From NCBI RefSeq assembly GCF_900103225.1, contig NZ_FNJH01000007.1:1-64000 (forward strand): a stretch of 64,000 nucleotides of DNA, in the 5' to 3' direction. A program made the translations under genes and the position numbers. The DNA is from Pseudomonas congelans (GTDB lineage: Bacteria > Pseudomonadota > Gammaproteobacteria > Pseudomonadales > Pseudomonadaceae). Shown in pieces: positions 27,138 to 36,189 of the stretch. Numbering within the stretch: position 1 is the stretch's first letter; each line of letters begins with the position of its first letter. The notes beneath the pieces were generated by a model. That model was not told the origin of the DNA, made no database searches, and saw only the letters and a list, made by a program, of their open reading frames with translations.

Positions 27138-27668
27138 ATGGCTAAAATCGCCCCGCAACTGCCCATCGAAGTCGACAGCGAAACCGGCGTCTGGACCTCC
27201 GATGCATTGCCGATGCTCTACGTGCCCCGGCACTTTTTCGTCAATAACCACATGGGCATCGAGGAAGTGCTGGGTGCCGACGCCTACGCCGACATCCTCT
27301 ACAAGGCGGGTTACAAATCCGCCTGGCACTGGTGCGAGAAGGAAGCCCAATGCCATGGCCTGGAGGGCGTTGCGGTGTTCGAGCACTACATGAAGCGCCT
27401 GTCGCAGCGTGGCTGGGGCCTGTTCAAGATCCAGGATATCGACATCGAGAAAGGCACTGCCAGCGTGAAACTGGAGCACTCCTGTTTCGTGTACGTCTAC
27501 GGCAAGGTCGGGCGCAAGGTCGATTACATGTTCACCGGCTGGTTCGCCGGGGCCATGGACCAGATCCTCGCAGCCTGCGGCAGCTCCGTGCGTACGGTTG
27601 CCGAGCAGGTTTACGGTGGTTCCGAAGAAGGTCATGACGACGGCCTGTTTGTCGTCAAGCCGCTGTAA
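27138..27668 (+). CDS. conserved V4R/DUF5943-like protein of the dgc operon
   Basis: 176-residue soluble protein. The central part (about 45-170) resembles the 4-vinyl-reductase (V4R) small-molecule-binding fold: a helix before the GWGLFKIQDIDI strand, then VKLEHSCFVYVYGKVGRKVDYMFTGWFAGAM. DUF5943 is the likely current family name. It lies between the dipeptidase-like gene and dgcA, 15 bp before dgcA, so it is part of the operon. Function unknown; a sensor or assembly factor for the demethylase is speculation. The ATG at 27138 was chosen; GGAG lies about 12 bp upstream. Confidence 0.72.
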   Translation: MAKIAPQLPIEVDSETGVWTSDALPMLYVPRHFFVNNHMGIEEVLGADAYADILYKAGYKSAWHWCEKEAQCHGLEGVAVFEHYMKRLSQRGWGLFKIQDIDIEKGTASVKLEHSCFVYVYGKVGRKVDYMFTGWFAGAMDQILAACGSSVRTVAEQVYGGSEEGHDDGLFVVKPL

Positions 27669-27683
27669 ATCGAGGATCGGGTT

Positions 27684-29744
27684 ATGGCTTTCGAAGCGAT
27701 GTTCCAGCCGATCCAGATCGGCAAGCTCACCATCCGCAATCGCGTGCTGAGCACTGCGCACGCCGAGGTCTACGCCACCGACGGCGGCATGACCACGGAT
27801 CGTTACGTGAAGTACTACGAGGAGAAAGCCAAGGGCGGCATCGGTCTGGCCATTTGTGGCGGCTCTTCAAGCGTGGCCATCGACAGCCCGCAAAGCTGGT
27901 GGAAGTCAGTCAACCTGGCGACCGACAGAATCATCCCGCACTTCCAGAACCTCGCCGACGCCATGCACAAGCATGGCGCCAAGATCATGATCCAGATTAC
28001 CCACATGGGCCGTCGCTCGCGCTGGGACGGCGATCACTGGCCGACCCTGCTGTCGCCGTCTGGCATTCGCGAGCCGGTACACCGGGCAACCTGCAAAACC
28101 ATCGAGCCGGAAGAAATCTGGCGGGTGATCGGCAACTACGCCAGCGCTGCGGCGCGTGCCAAGGCCGGTGGCCTGGATGGCGTCGAGTTGTCGGCGGTGC
28201 ATCAGCACATGATTGACCAGTTCTGGAGCCCGCGCGTCAACAAGCGTACCGATGAATGGGGCGGCAGTTTCGAGAACCGCATGCGCTTCGGTCTGGAAGT
28301 GATCAAGGCGGTGCGCAAGGAAGTCGGCCCCGACTTCTGTGTGGGGCTGCGCATCTGTGGCGACGAGTTTCATCCCGATGGCCTCAGCCACGAAGACATG
28401 AAACAGATCGCCAAGTATTACGACGACACCGGCATGATCGATTTCATCGGCGTGGTGGGCTCGGGGTGTGACACCCACAACACCCTGGCCAACGTCATTC
28501 CGAACATGAGTTATCCACCGGAGCCGTTCCTGCACCTGGCGGCCGGCATCAAGGAAGTGGTCAAGGCCCCGGTGCTGCACGCGCAGAACATCAAGGACCC
28601 GAACCAGGCAACGCGAATTCTGGAAGGCGGTTATGTCGACATGGTCGGCATGACCCGCGCGCACATTGCCGATCCGCACCTGATCGCCAAGATCAAGATG
28701 GGCCAGATCGATCAGATCAAGCAGTGCGTCGGTGCCAACTACTGCATCGATCGCCAGTATCAGGGCCTGGATGTGCTGTGCATCCAGAATGCCGCCACGT
28801 CCCGCGAATACATGGGCGTGCCGCACATCATCGAGAAGTCGACCGGGCCAAGGCGCAAGGTCGTGGTGGTCGGTGCCGGTCCTGCCGGGATGGAGGCCGC
28901 GCGGGTCTCTGCAGAGCGTGGGCATGACGTGACCCTGTTCGAGAAGAAGGACTTCATCGGCGGGCAGATCACCACCGCATCGAAGGCACCGCAGCGCGAC
29001 CAGATTGCCGGCATTACCCGCTGGTTCCAGCTGGAGCTGGCGCGCCTGAAAGTCGATTTGCGTCTGGGGACCGCGGCGGACGCGGCAACCATCCTCGACC
29101 TGCGCCCGGACATCGTGGTGCTGGCGGTCGGCGGTCATCCGTTTCTGGAGCAGAACGAACACTGGGGCGCGGCGGAAGGCCTGGTGGTCAGCAGTTGGGA
29201 TGTGCTGGATGGCAAGGTTGCGCCGGGCAAGAACGTGCTGGTCTACGACACCATCTGCGAGTTCACCGGCATGTCGGTGGCCGACTTCCTGGCCGACAAG
29301 GGCTGCCAGGTCGAAATCGTCACCGATGACATCAAGCCGGGCGTGGCGATTGGCGGAACCTCGTTCCCGACCTACTACCGCAGCATGTACCCCAAGGAAG
29401 TGATCATGACCGGCGACATGATGCTGGAAAAGGTCTATCGCGAGGGCGACAAGCTGGTGGCGGTGCTGGAGAACGAATACACCGGCGCCAAGGAAGAGCG
29501 GGTCGTCGATCAGGTGGTGGTGGAAAACGGCGTGCGTCCTGACGAAGCGATCTACTACGCGCTCAAGGAAGGCTCGCGCAACAAGGGCCAGATTGATATC
29601 GACGCGCTGTTCGCCATTCAGCCGCAGCCTTCATTGAGCCAGCCGGGTGACGGTTACCTGCTGTTTCGTATCGGCGATTGCGTGGCGCAGCGTAATACCC
29701 ACGCGGCGATCTATGACGGCTTGCGGCTGTGCAAGGACTTTTAA
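27684..29744 (+). CDS. dgcA: dimethylglycine demethylase subunit DgcA
   Basis: 686 residues, trimethylamine-dehydrogenase/old-yellow-enzyme type. An FMN TIM barrel spans about 1-370 (QITHMGRRSRWDGD, GLDGVELSAVHQHMIDQFWSPRVNKR), then an FAD/NAD domain begins with KVVVVGAGPAGMEAARV (about 392). It converts dimethylglycine to sarcosine with DgcB. The cluster region is C348-x5-C354-x11-C366; the residue expected to be the second cysteine of a C-x2-C-x2-C set is Ala351, so a normal 4Fe-4S centre looks incomplete. GGATCGGG lies upstream of the start. The next gene, dgcB, is 156 bp away across a REP element. Confidence 0.93.
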   Translation: MAFEAMFQPIQIGKLTIRNRVLSTAHAEVYATDGGMTTDRYVKYYEEKAKGGIGLAICGGSSSVAIDSPQSWWKSVNLATDRIIPHFQNLADAMHKHGAKIMIQITHMGRRSRWDGDHWPTLLSPSGIREPVHRATCKTIEPEEIWRVIGNYASAAARAKAGGLDGVELSAVHQHMIDQFWSPRVNKRTDEWGGSFENRMRFGLEVIKAVRKEVGPDFCVGLRICGDEFHPDGLSHEDMKQIAKYYDDTGMIDFIGVVGSGCDTHNTLANVIPNMSYPPEPFLHLAAGIKEVVKAPVLHAQNIKDPNQATRILEGGYVDMVGMTRAHIADPHLIAKIKMGQIDQIKQCVGANYCIDRQYQGLDVLCIQNAATSREYMGVPHIIEKSTGPRRKVVVVGAGPAGMEAARVSAERGHDVTLFEKKDFIGGQITTASKAPQRDQIAGITRWFQLELARLKVDLRLGTAADAATILDLRPDIVVLAVGGHPFLEQNEHWGAAEGLVVSSWDVLDGKVAPGKNVLVYDTICEFTGMSVADFLADKGCQVEIVTDDIKPGVAIGGTSFPTYYRSMYPKEVIMTGDMMLEKVYREGDKLVAVLENEYTGAKEERVVDQVVVENGVRPDEAIYYALKEGSRNKGQIDIDALFAIQPQPSLSQPGDGYLLFRIGDCVAQRNTHAAIYDGLRLCKDF

Positions 29745-29776
29745 GGCTCGCCTGTCTTTGATTCTGGCCGCAGGCC

Positions 29777-29799
29777 GTGGGAGCGAACTCGTTCGCGAA
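29777..29799. repeat. single REP element in the dgcA-dgcB gap
   Basis: GTGGGAGCGAACTCGTTCGC plus three bases; the same family as the pair at 39775-39864. It contains its own small stem GCGAAC/GTTCGC. Position inside an operon could affect message stability. Confidence 0.85.
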
Positions 29800-29900
29800 T
29801 GCGATAGATCAGTCGACATACAGGTTGTCTGATCCACAGTTTTTGCGAACCAGCGAAGCGTCACCCGGACTGCAAGACCGCTTGGTACCTGGAGCTTCAG

Positions 29901-31862
29901 ATGCTAGACACCCTTCTTCCGATCCTGCTGTTCAGCGCCCTGGCCCTTGCGGCGCTGGGCGCCTGGCGGCGGGTGACCCTGTGGCGCAACGGTCGGTCCT
30001 CGAAAGTCGATTTGCTGGGTGGGCTGCTGGCCATGCCCAAGCGTTACATGGTCGATCTGCATCATGTGGTCGCGCGTGACAAATACATCGCCAACACCCA
30101 TGTGGCCACAGCGGGCGGCGCGGTGGCCTCGATTGTGCTGGCGATTCTGGTGCACGGTTTCGGCCTGCACAATCGCCTGCTTGGCTATGCGCTGCTGTTG
30201 ATGACGGCGGTGATGTTTATCGGCGCAGTGTTTGTCTATCGTCGTCGGCTCAATCCGCCTGCGCGTCTGTCGAAAGGGCCGTGGATGCGTCTGCCGAAAA
30301 GCCTCATGGCGTTTTCCGCGAGCTTTTTTCTGGTCACGTTGCCGGTTGCCGGCATTCTTCCCGAGCACTTCGGCGGCTGGGTGCTGGTGGTCGTTCTTGG
30401 GTTGGGTGTGCTGTGGGGCGTGAGCGAGCTGTTTTTCGGCATGACCTGGGGCGGGCCGATGAAGCATGCCTTCGCCGGGGCGCTGCACCTGGCCTGGCAT
30501 CGCCGGGCCGAGCGTTTTGGTGGCGGGCGCTCCACGGGGCTGAAGCCGTTGGACCTGAACGATCGATCCGCGCCGCTGGGTGTGGAGAAACCCCAGGACT
30601 TCACCTGGAATCAACTGCTGGGCTTCGACGCTTGCGTGCAGTGCGGCAAGTGCGAGGCTGCCTGCCCGGCGTTTGCGGCAGGCCAGCCACTCAACCCCAA
30701 AAAGCTGATTCAGGACATGGTGGTCGGCCTTGCCGGTGGCACCGATGCAAAATTTGCGGGCAGTCCGTATCCATCGCTGGACGGTAAAGGCAAGCCGCTG
30801 GGCGAGCATGGCGGCAATCCGCATCAGCCCATCGTCAACGGGCTGGTGGACGCCGAGACGCTGTGGTCCTGCACCACCTGCCGGGCCTGCGTCGAAGAGT
30901 GCCCGATGATGATCGAACACGTCGATGCCATTGTCGACATGCGCCGTCACCTGACTCTCGAAAAGGGCGCTACCCCGAACAAGGGCGCCGAAGTGCTGGA
31001 CAACCTGATCGCCACCGATAACCCCGGCGGGTTTGCGCCGGGCGGGCGAATGAACTGGGCGGCCGATCTGAACCTGACGCTGCTCAGCGAGAAAAAAACG
31101 GTGGATGTGCTGTTCTGGGTCGGAGATGGCGCGTTCGATATGCGCAATCAACGTACCTTGCGCGCGTTCGTCAAAGTCCTCAAGGCGGCCGGGGTGGATT
31201 TCGCCGTGCTGGGCCTCGAAGAACGCGACAGCGGTGATGTGGCCCGGCGGCTGGGTGATGAAGCGACCTTCCAGACGCTCGCCCGCCGCAACATTCAGAC
31301 CCTGTCCCAGTACAGTTTCCAACGCATCGTGACCTGCGACCCGCACAGCTTTCATGTGCTGAAAAACGAATATGGCGCATTTGGCGGCGACTATCAGGTG
31401 CAGCACCACAGCACATTCATGGCCGAGCTGGTACGTAACGGGGCCCTGAATCTGGGCAAGCACAAAGGCGCCAGCGTGACCTATCACGACCCGTGTTACC
31501 TGGGCCGTTACAACGGCGAATATGAGGCGCCGCGTGAAGTGCTGCGTGCGCTGGGGATCGAGATCAGAGAAATGCAGCGCTCGGGCTTCCGTTCCCGCTG
31601 CTGCGGTGGCGGCGGTGGCGCGCCGATCACTGACATTCCCGGCAGACAGCGGATTCCCGACATGCGCATGGACGACATCCGTGAAACGGCTGCCGAGCTG
31701 GTCGCGGTAGGTTGTCCACAGTGCACAGCCATGCTCGAAGGCGTTGTCGAACCGCGGCCGCTGATCAAAGACATTGCCGAACTGGTGGCCGATGCACTGA
31801 TTGAGGAAGTTATCCCCAGCACGCCAGCGCCTGCCAAACGTGAACCCGCGGAGGTGCTCTGA
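29901..31862 (+). CDS. dgcB: dimethylglycine demethylase subunit DgcB (membrane iron-sulfur protein)
   Basis: 653 residues. N-terminal membrane helices lie within about 1-180 (five or so hydrophobic stretches). Two 4Fe-4S motifs follow: C245-x2-C248-x2-C251-x3-C255 and C324-x2-C327-x2-C330-x3-C334. Two CCG-type heterodisulfide-reductase-like domains come last (TCDPHSFHVLKNEY, HDPCYLGRYN, CCGGGGGAPI). This layout suits electron transfer from the flavoprotein DgcA to the membrane or to EtfAB. It overlaps the next gene by one base. Confidence 0.92.
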   Translation: MLDTLLPILLFSALALAALGAWRRVTLWRNGRSSKVDLLGGLLAMPKRYMVDLHHVVARDKYIANTHVATAGGAVASIVLAILVHGFGLHNRLLGYALLLMTAVMFIGAVFVYRRRLNPPARLSKGPWMRLPKSLMAFSASFFLVTLPVAGILPEHFGGWVLVVVLGLGVLWGVSELFFGMTWGGPMKHAFAGALHLAWHRRAERFGGGRSTGLKPLDLNDRSAPLGVEKPQDFTWNQLLGFDACVQCGKCEAACPAFAAGQPLNPKKLIQDMVVGLAGGTDAKFAGSPYPSLDGKGKPLGEHGGNPHQPIVNGLVDAETLWSCTTCRACVEECPMMIEHVDAIVDMRRHLTLEKGATPNKGAEVLDNLIATDNPGGFAPGGRMNWAADLNLTLLSEKKTVDVLFWVGDGAFDMRNQRTLRAFVKVLKAAGVDFAVLGLEERDSGDVARRLGDEATFQTLARRNIQTLSQYSFQRIVTCDPHSFHVLKNEYGAFGGDYQVQHHSTFMAELVRNGALNLGKHKGASVTYHDPCYLGRYNGEYEAPREVLRALGIEIREMQRSGFRSRCCGGGGGAPITDIPGRQRIPDMRMDDIRETAAELVAVGCPQCTAMLEGVVEPRPLIKDIAELVADALIEEVIPSTPAPAKREPAEVL

Positions 31863-33082
31863 TGAGTGACATTATCCGTCGTGATCCACGCGCCGAGTGG
31901 ATTGCCCGCAATCGACTGCACCCACTGCATGCGGCCATGCAGCCTGCGCAGAGCAGCTGGATGGGGCCGAATGGCCTGATGCGCAAGAATGTGCACGGTG
32001 TGGGCTTCATGGGTCCCAACGGTATCAAGCGTATCGACCGCAGCGGCGCGCAGCAGGGCGGCGCGGTCAAGCGTTCGGCCACTGCCGACGTGCAGCTGCC
32101 GCTGCATACCGTGGCCGAGCCAGCGTTCTATATCATCGTGGTGCCCGATATGGTCGGCGGCCGCCTGAGCAGCCATGACCGTGACTTGCTGGGCCTGGCG
32201 CGTCAGTTGGCCGGGGCCGAAGGTGCTGTGCTGGCGGTGGTGTTCGGCGAACACAAGGAAGCTGCATTCGACACCGCTGGCGTTGATCGGCTGTTGCTTA
32301 TCGACGGTGCCGGGTTCGATGGTTATTCACCGGAACAACGCGTGCAGGGTTTGCGAGCTGTGGATAACCAGTTCAACCCGCGCCATTGGCTGTTGCCGGA
32401 CAGCCGCAGCGGCGGTGGCGAACTGGGAAGACGTTTTGCCGCCAGCATCGGCGAGCGACCCGCAACGCGGGTCTGGCAGGTCAAGGACCTATTGTGCATA
32501 AGTCGGGCAGGAGCCGGCCGCGAAGACCTGGTTCGGCCTCTGGCGCGCTTGATTCTGGCCGCTGCGGAGTGCGCCGAACCGGTTAGCGAAACCCGTCACG
32601 AGGTATTGCCGGTCGAGTTGTCCACAGGCGTGGCGCGCAGCCTGCCGCGTATCGAGGATCTGGGGGCGGTAGCCGTCGATCCCGCAGTTATCCCCATGGC
32701 TGAAGCCGAATTCATTCTGTCTGGCGGCAATGGTGTCAAAGACTGGGACCTGTTTCATCAGGCCGCTTCGGCACTCGGGGCCACCGAGGGGGCGTCGCGG
32801 GTCGCAGTGGACGACGGTTTCATGGGCCGCGAGCGGCAGGTAGGCGCGAGTGGCACCTGGGTTACCGCAAGGGTGTATGTTGCCGTCGGTATTTCCGGGG
32901 CCATCCAGCACCTGCAGGGCATCGGTGCCTGCGACAAGGTCATTGCGATCAATCAGGACGCGGGCTGCGACATGGTCAAGCGCGCTGATCTATCGGTCAT
33001 CGGCGAGAGCGCCGAAGTGCTCACGGCGCTGATCGCCGCAGTGCAAACCTGGCGTAGCGGAGGTAAACGCGATGCAGCCTGA
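31862..33082 (+). CDS. electron transfer flavoprotein alpha subunit of the dgc operon
   Basis: 406 residues, ETF-alpha type. The C-terminal FAD-binding part has the family run from ATEGASRVAVDDGFMGRERQ through VAVGISGAIQHLQG and VIAINQDAGCDMVKRAD. The N-terminal 60 residues, rich in MGPNG repeats, precede the nucleotide-fold domain and are absent from housekeeping EtfA. It starts on the last base of dgcB and ends 11 bp inside the next gene, so translation is tightly coupled. It likely accepts electrons from dimethylglycine oxidation. It is distinct from the general EtfA. Confidence 0.9.
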   Translation: MSDIIRRDPRAEWIARNRLHPLHAAMQPAQSSWMGPNGLMRKNVHGVGFMGPNGIKRIDRSGAQQGGAVKRSATADVQLPLHTVAEPAFYIIVVPDMVGGRLSSHDRDLLGLARQLAGAEGAVLAVVFGEHKEAAFDTAGVDRLLLIDGAGFDGYSPEQRVQGLRAVDNQFNPRHWLLPDSRSGGGELGRRFAASIGERPATRVWQVKDLLCISRAGAGREDLVRPLARLILAAAECAEPVSETRHEVLPVELSTGVARSLPRIEDLGAVAVDPAVIPMAEAEFILSGGNGVKDWDLFHQAASALGATEGASRVAVDDGFMGRERQVGASGTWVTARVYVAVGISGAIQHLQGIGACDKVIAINQDAGCDMVKRADLSVIGESAEVLTALIAAVQTWRSGGKRDAA

Positions 33083-33869
33083 CGTGTCTGTGGGTAAGCA
33101 TGCGGTACATATCATCAGTCTGGTGTCCATCGGGGCGCACCCGACATCAGGCCGTGCGCGCCGCGCCGAACAGGATGCGCGGGCCGTCGAGCTTGGCTTG
33201 CAGCTGGCTGGGGATAACTTGCAGGTACTGCACGCCGGCAATGCCGAAGAACCCGCGCTGCGCGCTTACCTTGGCATGGGGCTCAGCGAGCTGCATGTGC
33301 TGGAGCAACCCGAAGGCGCCGATGCGCTGGTCGCTCTGACCGACTACCTCCGGGATTCTGCCGCACAGGTGGTGTTGGCCGGCAGCCAGGCTGAAACCGG
33401 TGAAGGGTCGGGCATGCTGCCCTTTCTGCTGGCTGAAAGGCTGGGCTGGCCACTGGTGACCGGTCTGGCTGAAGTCGAGTCGCTGAACAACGGTACCGCA
33501 CTGGTCCTGCAGGCTCTGCCCCGCGGCCAGCGTCGTCGTCTGAAGGTTCGTCTGCCGTTTCTCGCCACGGTGGATAACGCGGCTCCCAAACCCCGGCAGA
33601 GCGCGTTCGGGCCCGCACAGCGTGGCACGCTAAGCATTGACGATGTTGAGATGCAGGTGGATGAGGTGCTTGCCGAGGGGGCGCTGCAATCGGCCAGGGT
33701 CCGCCCGAAACGTCTGAAAGTCATCAAGGCCAAAAGTGGCGCAGACCGCATGAAGGCTGCGACCGCCAAGGCGAGCGGCGGTGGCGGAAAAATCCTCAAA
33801 GGCTTGAGCCCGGAAGAGGGGGCTGAGGCAATCCTCAAGTTGCTCATTGAGGAAGGGGTGGTCAGATGA
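33072..33869 (+). CDS. electron transfer flavoprotein beta subunit of the dgc operon
   Basis: 265 residues, ETF-beta type: an adenine-nucleotide alpha-hydrolase-like fold with DNLQVLHAG, VVLAGSQAETGEGSGMLPF and LGWPLVTGLAEVES, where the Gly-Ser-rich loop corresponds to the family dinucleotide site. The C-terminal tail (about 220-265) is Lys/Ala/Gly-rich and ends in a helix. It overlaps the alpha-subunit gene by 11 bp and is the last gene of the dgc operon. Start choice: MQPDVSVGK at 33072, with GGAGG about 10 bp before it. Confidence 0.9.
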   Translation: MQPDVSVGKHAVHIISLVSIGAHPTSGRARRAEQDARAVELGLQLAGDNLQVLHAGNAEEPALRAYLGMGLSELHVLEQPEGADALVALTDYLRDSAAQVVLAGSQAETGEGSGMLPFLLAERLGWPLVTGLAEVESLNNGTALVLQALPRGQRRRLKVRLPFLATVDNAAPKPRQSAFGPAQRGTLSIDDVEMQVDEVLAEGALQSARVRPKRLKVIKAKSGADRMKAATAKASGGGGKILKGLSPEEGAEAILKLLIEEGVVR

Positions 33870-34581
33870 TTCGAATCGTCCAGGCCCGAGGCAACTTACG
33901 CACAAAGTCTGTGTGCCCGTCTGTGGATAACATGTTCGCTGCTGGCTGAAGCCCTTGTAGTGCGGTGCCTGTAGAGTTGTGTTTAAAAAATGATCAGGTA
34001 ACCGACGGTTTTTACAGGACTTTTGCTGTGGACAAACAGTTCACAGGCGTCCGTGTGTTTTCGGGTTTGCCCACATTCTCTGTTGGTTGCTCTGTGGACA
34101 AGTTGTTCGTGATCGTCTGTAAGCCTTACATGTAAAGGTCTGTAGGGTTTTGTACGAAAAACAACCAATCGTTGGTCGCACACACTGGTTATCCTTTCGA
34201 TAGCGTTGCGAGACGCACGTTCTTACGGTTTTCCACAGCAAAAAAGGGCCGTACGCAGAGTTGTACCCAAAGTCTGTTGGCGCTTCTGTGGATAAGGTGT
34301 TCGTGCTCGTCTGCAGCCCAGGTAAATCAAGCTCTATAGACAGTTGGTTAAAAAACATACAGGCTTTGTGGTTGGGCTTTTCCAGGTAAGCCATTGTTGT
34401 CCCGGATATTTCCGGCTCCATGAAAAAACGACTTATCCATAAACCCCCTTCGTGGCTCTGTGGATAAGTCGTTCAGTTATTACGGCCACCGTCTTTTTAT
34501 GAGCTGGAGCAGGCGGGCCGAGTCGGACTCACTTTGTGAACGAGGTGAGTTCGCAAGGGAGCATCACGTCGGCGGCGATCT
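33870..34581. other. 712-bp non-coding island with repeated TGTGGA(T/C)AA boxes
   Basis: No credible gene. It is visibly richer in A/T than its neighbours. Five same-strand copies of CTGTGGA(T/C)AAnnnGTTC start at about 33921, 34026, 34092, 34286 and 34458. Three carry TGTGGATAA, the complement of the DnaA-box consensus TTATCCACA, and two carry TGTGGACAA. Around three of them, wider units of roughly 95 bp (33901-33998, 34072-34163, 34266-34362) are recognisably related. A reverse-oriented TTATCCATA is at 34433-34441. It separates the ends of the convergent dgc operon and gbcA. Confidence 0.8.
34428..34473. repeat. 13-bp inverted repeat built on two DnaA-like boxes
   Basis: AACGACTTATCCA (34428-34440) and TGGATAAGTCGTT (34461-34473) with a 20-bp spacer. 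It could form a hairpin; on the minus strand it lies beyond the gbcA stop and might end that transcript. Confidence 0.75.
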
Positions 34582-35880
34582 TTACTCGTGATTGACCGCC
34601 ACGCCCTTCAAGTACGGCGCAGGTTCTGCACCGAGGTTTTCCAGCATGCGCGAGCTGTACCAGTCGACGAAGTTGACCACGCCGAACTCATAGGTTTTCG
34701 AGTAAGGGCCGGGTTGATAGGCGCTGGAGTTGATACCGCGCTGGTTTTCTTCGGCAAGACGACGGTCCTGATCGTTGGTGGCGTCCCAGACCTGGCGCAT
34801 GCGCTCGACGTCGTAATCCACGCCTTCGACCGCATCCTTGTGCACAATCCATTTGGTGGAAACCATGGTTTCCTGTGCACTGATCGGCCACACCGTGAAG
34901 ACGATGATGTGATCGCCCATGCAGTGGTTCCAGGAGTGCGGCAAATGCAGAATGCGCATCGAACCCAGGTCGGGGTTCTGGATGCGGCCCATCAGTTTCT
35001 TGCAGCCGACCTTGCCGTCCATGGTCATCGACACTGTGCCTTTGAGCAGCGGCATGCGCACGATACGGTTACGCAGGCCGAAACTGGCGTGGGCGTACGG
35101 AATTTTCTCTGCGTCCCAGGCGGCTGCAGACGCGGCCACATGGTCCTTGAAGGTCTGATCGGCCCGGGGATCGGTGACGTCGTCCCATTCCAGCAGGGTC
35201 TTGAGCAATTCCGGGTGCGAGCCACTGCAGTGGTAACACTCGCGGTTGTTTTCCAGCACCAGCTTCCAGTTGGCCTTTTCCATCAAGGTGGTTTGCACCG
35301 CCACCTTGGTGTTCTCCATGTCATAGGGTTCCATGTAGTGCCGCAGCGTCGACAGGAACTCGTCGATGGCAGGCGGGTTCTCTGCAAGGCTGATGAAAAT
35401 GTAGCCGCCTGCGGTCTTGACGTGGACCGGCTTGAGGCCGAACTGCTTCATGTCGAAGTCGTCGCCCATCTCGGTACCGGCATACAGCAGGCGACCGTCC
35501 AGTTCATACGTCCACTGGTGGTAGTGGCAAACCAGTTTGGCGACTTTGCCTTTTTCGGCAGTGCACAGGCGCGAGCCGCGATGGCGGCAAACATTGTGGA
35601 ACGCGTTGACGACACCGTCCGGGCCGCGCACGACCAGAATCGGGTTCTTGCCGATCTGCAGCGTCAGGTAGTTGCCCTTGGTCGGGATTTCGCACGTCAT
35701 CCCGGCAATCAGCCACTCCTTGTGAAAGATTTCCTGCATGTCGATTTCAAACAGTCGCTCATCACTGTAGAAAGGCTGCGGCAGCGAGTACGTGCGCTCG
35801 CGATTCTGCAGCATCTCGGCAGTGGCCTTGCGTGCAGGTTCCAGCGGATCGCCCAGGCTCAAGGTTGCGGTGACGTCCAT
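34582..35880 (-). CDS. gbcA: glycine betaine monooxygenase oxygenase subunit GbcA
   Basis: 432-residue Rieske non-heme iron oxygenase that removes one methyl from glycine betaine as formaldehyde, giving dimethylglycine. The Rieske centre is C98-R-H100 and C118-x2-H121. The mononuclear iron region is NNRECYHCSGSHPEL with H217 and H222. The full domain order of a Rieske alpha subunit is present and length is normal. It is divergent from its reductase gene gbcB (309-bp gap). Control by the AraC-type regulator GbdR is known in P. aeruginosa; I did not identify a site. Confidence 0.96.
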   Translation of the reverse strand: MDVTATLSLGDPLEPARKATAEMLQNRERTYSLPQPFYSDERLFEIDMQEIFHKEWLIAGMTCEIPTKGNYLTLQIGKNPILVVRGPDGVVNAFHNVCRHRGSRLCTAEKGKVAKLVCHYHQWTYELDGRLLYAGTEMGDDFDMKQFGLKPVHVKTAGGYIFISLAENPPAIDEFLSTLRHYMEPYDMENTKVAVQTTLMEKANWKLVLENNRECYHCSGSHPELLKTLLEWDDVTDPRADQTFKDHVAASAAAWDAEKIPYAHASFGLRNRIVRMPLLKGTVSMTMDGKVGCKKLMGRIQNPDLGSMRILHLPHSWNHCMGDHIIVFTVWPISAQETMVSTKWIVHKDAVEGVDYDVERMRQVWDATNDQDRRLAEENQRGINSSAYQPGPYSKTYEFGVVNFVDWYSSRMLENLGAEPAPYLKGVAVNHE

Positions 35881-36189
35881 CGATTAAATCCCTCATGACC
35901 GCGGCATGGGCGGCCTGCGAATGTGGCTGATACGGATGTGATCGCGTTTCAAGCATGACGATAGATCAGTCGCTCATGCTTATGACCCTTGGTGGCGAGT
36001 GTGGAGCCGGGCGCGCCGTGAACCTTATCCATGGGCGACATGGCCGCATCCGTTCCCGACGCGACAGGCCTTGTTGGACGGGGCTGGTCGCGGTAAGTAC
36101 GTGAATGTCGTTGATAGATAAATGGCCGCCTCGGACGTTACGCAGAATCCGCAACATGAGAGGCCGACAGTCGGCCGTGGAGATCGAGT
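35881..36189. promoter_or_regulatory. gbcA/gbcB divergent promoter region
   Basis: 309-bp gap that must hold both promoters. Apart from two GCGACA words (36035-36040 and 36061-36066) I see no obvious palindrome or box. No small gene is supported. Confidence 0.45.
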
